Of a stretch of 64,000 nucleotides of DNA, positions 61,661-64,000 are shown piece after piece (position 1 is the first letter of the stretch; each line of letters begins with the position of its first letter). The notes under the pieces are model-generated. The model saw nothing but the letters and a program-made list of their open reading frames with translations. It made no database searches and had not been told where the DNA came from. This DNA comes from Fimbriimonadales bacterium (GTDB lineage Bacteria > Armatimonadota > Fimbriimonadia > Fimbriimonadales > ATM1). The stretch lies in NCBI GenBank assembly GCA_026129745.1, contig JAHCHL010000016.1, forward strand, positions 1-64,000, in the 5' to 3' direction. Both the position numbers and the translations under genes were made by a program.

Positions 61661-61906
61661 ATGAACGTTCGAATCGTTTTCTGTGTCGAATGAGACTACT
61701 TTCCGAAAGCGGCCGGTCTGGCTGCAGAGCTTGTCGAGGCGTTTCGAACCCCCATTGGCCGTGAACATGGCTTGGAGTGCATCGTGCTTGTGCCTTCGGG
61801 CGGCGGAGTGTTCGATGTATTCGTGGATGATCGGCTCGTGTTTTCAAAGAAGCAGGCTGGCCGGCACGCAAAGCCTGGAGAGGTCGTCGCGGCGCTCCGC
61901 GGATAG
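61661..61906 (+). CDS. SelW-like selenoprotein (Rdx family) with in-frame TGA as selenocysteine
   Basis: Reading TGA 61691-61693 as selenocysteine gives an 81-residue protein, MNVRIVFCVEUDYFPKA to residue 17. It carries a CxxU motif (Cys8, Sec11) in the first loop of a thioredoxin-like fold, exactly where the SelT/SelW/Rdx family has CxxC or CxxU. The rest also fits: GLAAELVEAF helix, GGGVFDVFVDDRLVFSKK hairpin near 47-64, and a final GEVVAALR helix. The stop is TAG 61904. A SECIS-like hairpin follows the TGA by 15 nt. SelW-type proteins are small redox proteins of unclear target. Other readings: a Cys-to-stop mutation or base error. nadC starts 14 nt downstream. Confidence 0.78.
61709..61725 (+). 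promoter_or_regulatory. Bacterial SECIS-like hairpin
   Basis: GCGGCC (61709-61714), loop GGTCT (61715-61719) and GGCTGC (61720-61725) form a 6-bp stem with one G-U pair. The loop matches the GGUCU of the E. coli fdhF SECIS, whose G and U contact SelB. The loop begins 21 nt after the TGA, inside the range seen for bacterial SECIS elements. Confidence 0.7.
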
Positions 61907-61920
61907 GCTATCCTTGAGGA

Positions 61921-62775
61921 GTGGAACCGTTCCTTGGGGATGAGCCGATCGGCTGGCCTGAGATTGCCGATGCGGCGCTCATCGAAGACCTTGGGCTTGG
62001 CGACGTCACCCGTTTTGCCGTTCCCGACGACCTGAAATCCGACTATTACATCGAAGCCCAAGGCGAGGGTGTCCTTTGCGGCCTCGGTTTCGTTCAAGAC
62101 TTGCTCGCGCCGCCAGCAGGGGCCGACGAAGACGAGTACGCTGAGCATCACATGAGCGACGGCGACCGGGTGTTTCCGAGCGACCAGGTCTATGTCGGGC
62201 GGCTAAACACACGCGAACTCCTGCAAAGGGAAAGGACAGCTCTCAATTTTCTGATGCACTTGAGCGGCATTGCGACTCTCACAGCAAAGTTCGTCGACGC
62301 TGTGAAGGGCACGAATGTAAGGATTCTCGACACCCGAAAGACATTGCCTGGGCTGCGTTACATCGAAAAATACGCTGTACGCTGTGGCGGTGGGCACAAT
62401 CACCGATTTAACCTATCGGACGGAATTCTCATAAAAGACAACCACATCCGCGCGGCAGGCGGAATTGTCGAAGCGGTCACTCGAGTACGATTGCAAGGCC
62501 CTCATTCGATGAAGATCGAAGTCGAGTGCGCGACGGTCGCGCAAGTTGACCGTGCATTGTCTTGCGGAGCCGACATCATCATGCTCGACAACATGACGAT
62601 CGGCGAAGTCAAGGATGCGGTCAGCATCGTCCAAGGCCGTGCATTGCTCGAAGTGAGTGGTGGGGTAAGCCTGGATAATGTAAAGGACTACGCGGCAACT
62701 GGAGTCGACTTCATTAGCGTCGGCATGATCACGCATTCGGCACCTGCGCTACCGTTTCATCTAGAGTTTCGATGA
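61921..62775 (+). CDS. nadC: Nicotinate-nucleotide pyrophosphorylase (carboxylating)
   Basis: This 284-residue protein starts at GTG 61921. It has the NadC pattern: IEDLGLGDVTRFAV at about 21-34, RTALNFLMHLSGIATLT near 104-120, ILDTRKTLPGLRYIEKYAV near 134-152 and GGGHNHRFNLSDGILIKDNH near 156-175. It makes nicotinate mononucleotide from quinolinate and PRPP in NAD synthesis. The adjacent selenoprotein gene is close enough to share the transcript. Overlaps birA by 4 nt. Confidence 0.94.
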   Translation: MEPFLGDEPIGWPEIADAALIEDLGLGDVTRFAVPDDLKSDYYIEAQGEGVLCGLGFVQDLLAPPAGADEDEYAEHHMSDGDRVFPSDQVYVGRLNTRELLQRERTALNFLMHLSGIATLTAKFVDAVKGTNVRILDTRKTLPGLRYIEKYAVRCGGGHNHRFNLSDGILIKDNHIRAAGGIVEAVTRVRLQGPHSMKIEVECATVAQVDRALSCGADIIMLDNMTIGEVKDAVSIVQGRALLEVSGGVSLDNVKDYAATGVDFISVGMITHSAPALPFHLEFR

Positions 62776-63458
62776 TTCTGCGGCTCGAATCGGTAGGCTC
62801 GACGCAAACGGAACTCATCGAACGAATTCGCGCTGGGGATTTTTCGCTTCGTGGGATTGTCGCGATGGAGCAAACTGAAGGCCGCGGACGGCAAGGCCGG
62901 TCATGGTTCAGTCCAGCCGGTTCTTGCCTTGCACTTTCCTTTTGGGTTCCGCTGTCTGGATTGAGGCCCGAACTGATTGGAATGTGGGCCGCGATCGCTG
63001 CAGCGAATTGTATCGATTGCGACCTACAGTGGCCGAATGATCTGACGATCAGATCAAAGAAGGTTGGCGGTGTCATTGCAGAGACTGCGGCTTCGCCATC
63101 ACGCGAGAAGTTCGCTGTCGTCGGCATCGGCATCAACTTGTCGGTGCGCGACTTTCCTCCTGAGATTGCGGATCGAGCCACATCGCTCTTGCTTGAAGGT
63201 CGCGAATTTCCGTCTGCCTTTGAGTTGTCAGAGCGGATTCTTGTTGAGTTAGATCGGATTCCGGTTCCCAGTTCTTTTGATTCGATTCGCGAGTATTGGA
63301 TGCGGCGAGATGTGACTCCTGGCAAACCGTTTCGTTTGCCTGATGGGCGAATTGGTGAGGCGAAATCCGTCGGTGAAGCCGGGCAGCTTGTCGCCGCGTG
63401 CGGCGGTGTGATGGTCGAGGTGACTTCTGCCGAGGCATGGGCTCCGACGTTGGAATAG
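62772..63458 (+). CDS. birA: Biotin-[acetyl-CoA-carboxylase] ligase
   Basis: This 228-residue protein has the biotin ligase core: SVGSTQTELIE near 7-17, the biotinyl-AMP loop EGRGRQGRSWFSPAG near 36-50, LQWPNDLTIRSKKVGGVIAE near 85-104 and GIGINL near 118-123. A C-terminal SH3-like domain completes it. No N-terminal DNA-binding domain is present, so it only attaches biotin and does not repress biotin genes. Start is at the ATGA overlap with nadC. Confidence 0.93.
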   Translation: MILRLESVGSTQTELIERIRAGDFSLRGIVAMEQTEGRGRQGRSWFSPAGSCLALSFWVPLSGLRPELIGMWAAIAAANCIDCDLQWPNDLTIRSKKVGGVIAETAASPSREKFAVVGIGINLSVRDFPPEIADRATSLLLEGREFPSAFELSERILVELDRIPVPSSFDSIREYWMRRDVTPGKPFRLPDGRIGEAKSVGEAGQLVAACGGVMVEVTSAEAWAPTLE

Positions 63459-63575
63459 CTGTCCATTCGTTGAATTCTTTCATTGGGCTGGTTGACGCTT
63501 AGAGAGCGGTTCATTCGGCATTGGCGCAAGTGGATAGTTTACGCGTCACCACGCCCTCATCAATTCTTTGTGAAT

Positions 63576-63619
63576 TTGAACTTGAATTGTTAACTCGTCA
63601 CCGGCGTCACCGAAATCAC
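63576..63619 (-). repeat. 44-nt intergenic repeat, copy 2 (inverted relative to copy 1)
   Basis: The reverse complement matches 53610-53653 at 40 of 44 bases by eye: two adjacent CC/TT changes, one A/C and one C/T. The flanks do not match, so the unit is short and sharply bounded. Confidence 0.6.
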
Positions 63620-63722
63620 TGTATTTTCTACTATTCGATCCTTTTCGGCCGAATGTTGGTTTCTTGGGCAAATTCGAATGATGGCGCCCACACGAGTTAA
63701 GGCATTCAAACGTGGAAATGTC

Positions 63723-63747
63723 AACCGCTTTCGTTGCGCAAGCGGTT
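63723..63747. terminator. Hairpin after the leftward partial gene
   Basis: The perfect 8-bp stem AACCGCTT/AAGCGGTT with a 9-nt loop lies 1 nt beyond the stop of the leftward gene. It lacks a T run, so it may be a factor-dependent terminator or an RNA-stabilising hairpin. Confidence 0.5.
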
Positions 63748-63748
63748 C

Positions 63749-64000
63749 TCAGCCTTTGAACGCGTGCGATCCAACGTTGCGAGCTGGGCTTCCTGTTTCG
63801 ACGTTCAGGTTTCCAGTCTCTGGCGCGACGAATCGCGGGTCGATGCCATAGGTTCCGTTGTGTTCGGGTGTTGGAAGTTGCGGGCGGCTTCGTTGTGGGT
63901 CATCGATGCAGTACCAGAAGTTTGTCGAGAATTGGAACGCCTGCGGGGCCGTGTTTGGGCCGATGTTGACTCCTCCACTCGCCCACGTGTCACTTCGGAA
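63749..64000 (-). CDS. C-terminal end of a secreted beta-helix-like protein (5' end outside window)
   Basis: The minus-strand frame from 64000 to the TGA at 63749 gives 83 residues with no internal stop. The stretch FQFSTNFWYCIDDP, then PTPEHNGTYGIDPRFVAP and NVETGSPARNVGSHAF, is the usual ending of right-handed parallel beta-helix (polysaccharide-lyase-like) secreted proteins, where a last coil is followed by a PGSPA-type segment. This is pattern recognition of a fragment; a catalytic domain would lie outside the window. Confidence 0.65.
   Translation of the reverse strand, partial: FRSDTWASGGVNIGPNTAPQAFQFSTNFWYCIDDPQRSRPQLPTPEHNGTYGIDPRFVAPETGNLNVETGSPARNVGSHAFKG

Larger units (their letters stand above)
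63459..63748. other. Intergenic stretch with repeat and hairpin
   Basis: About 290 bases between convergent birA and the leftward partial gene. It contains the second 44-nt repeat copy (63576-63619) and the hairpin at 63723-63747. No gene is supported. Confidence 0.6.

Noticed and set aside
1-64000. CRISPR arrays, insertion sequences, rRNA genes, prophage structural genes
   Set aside because: No regularly spaced direct repeats, transposase or integrase motifs, rRNA or phage genes were seen in the window; an integrase for the island may lie upstream.

Overview
The window looks like a chromosomal segment of a free-living, Gram-negative-type bacterium, most likely an Armatimonadota member (Fimbriimonadales-like). 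This is inferred from gene content and is not proven. The pointers are a PEP-CTERM protein, a DUF4127 protein, a tricorn protease homologue, GH78/GH127/GH130 glycosidases, a J-domain/WD40 fusion, and a large nitrate-respiration locus of the kind seen in wastewater and anammox-associated lineages. Many genes have a TATAAT-like -10 box only 5-9 nt before the start codon, which suggests leaderless mRNAs.

Region 1 (1-10650) is a defence island. It is a type I restriction-modification locus (hsdM, hsdS, hsdR) with five accessory genes. Between hsdM and hsdS sit a RhuM-family gene, a TIR protein with a helical C-terminal part, a small three-helix membrane protein and a ThsB-like (DUF1863) TIR protein, all overlapping by 1-8 nt. 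A UvrD-like helicase lies between hsdS and hsdR. The island ends at a 3' half of a tRNA-Ala(CGC)-like gene, the expected scar of integration at a tRNA.

Region 2 (10665-32280) is a nitrate-respiration cluster. It encodes an outer-membrane porin, two 4Fe-4S ferredoxin-type subunits, two Rieske proteins, a cytochrome b, a NarI-like protein, a cytochrome c/membrane-anchor fusion, a NarG-like catalytic subunit, a second NasA/NarB-type molybdoenzyme, two NarK-type carriers, MobA, NnrS and a Crp/Fnr regulator. Five copies of a palindrome, TATGAY-N4-RTCATA, lie upstream of genes only in this region and probably define the regulon of that regulator.

Region 3 (32285-52303) is mixed core metabolism: a GH78-GH127 pair, tRNA-Gln, tricorn protease and an M24 peptidase, a PEP-CTERM protein, rnc (probably starting at ATC), an aspartate aminotransferase, a lone FecCD permease, purC, a DUF4127 protein, an HD-domain protein and a J-WD40 protein. 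Region 4 (52304-53747) is gene-poor and looks foreign or decayed.

Region 5 (53748-64000) holds ftsE-ftsX-M23 peptidase (division-linked murein hydrolysis), a cysteine-less thioredoxin-fold protein, thpR, a GH130 enzyme, comM, an acetyltransferase, nadC and birA. Between the acetyltransferase and nadC is a gene that ordinary ORF calling misses: a SelW-like (Rdx family) selenoprotein with a CxxU motif encoded by an in-frame TGA, followed by a bacterial SECIS-like hairpin. A 44-nt intergenic repeat occurs in inverted orientation at 53610 and 63576. The window closes in the 3' end of a leftward gene resembling secreted beta-helix proteins.
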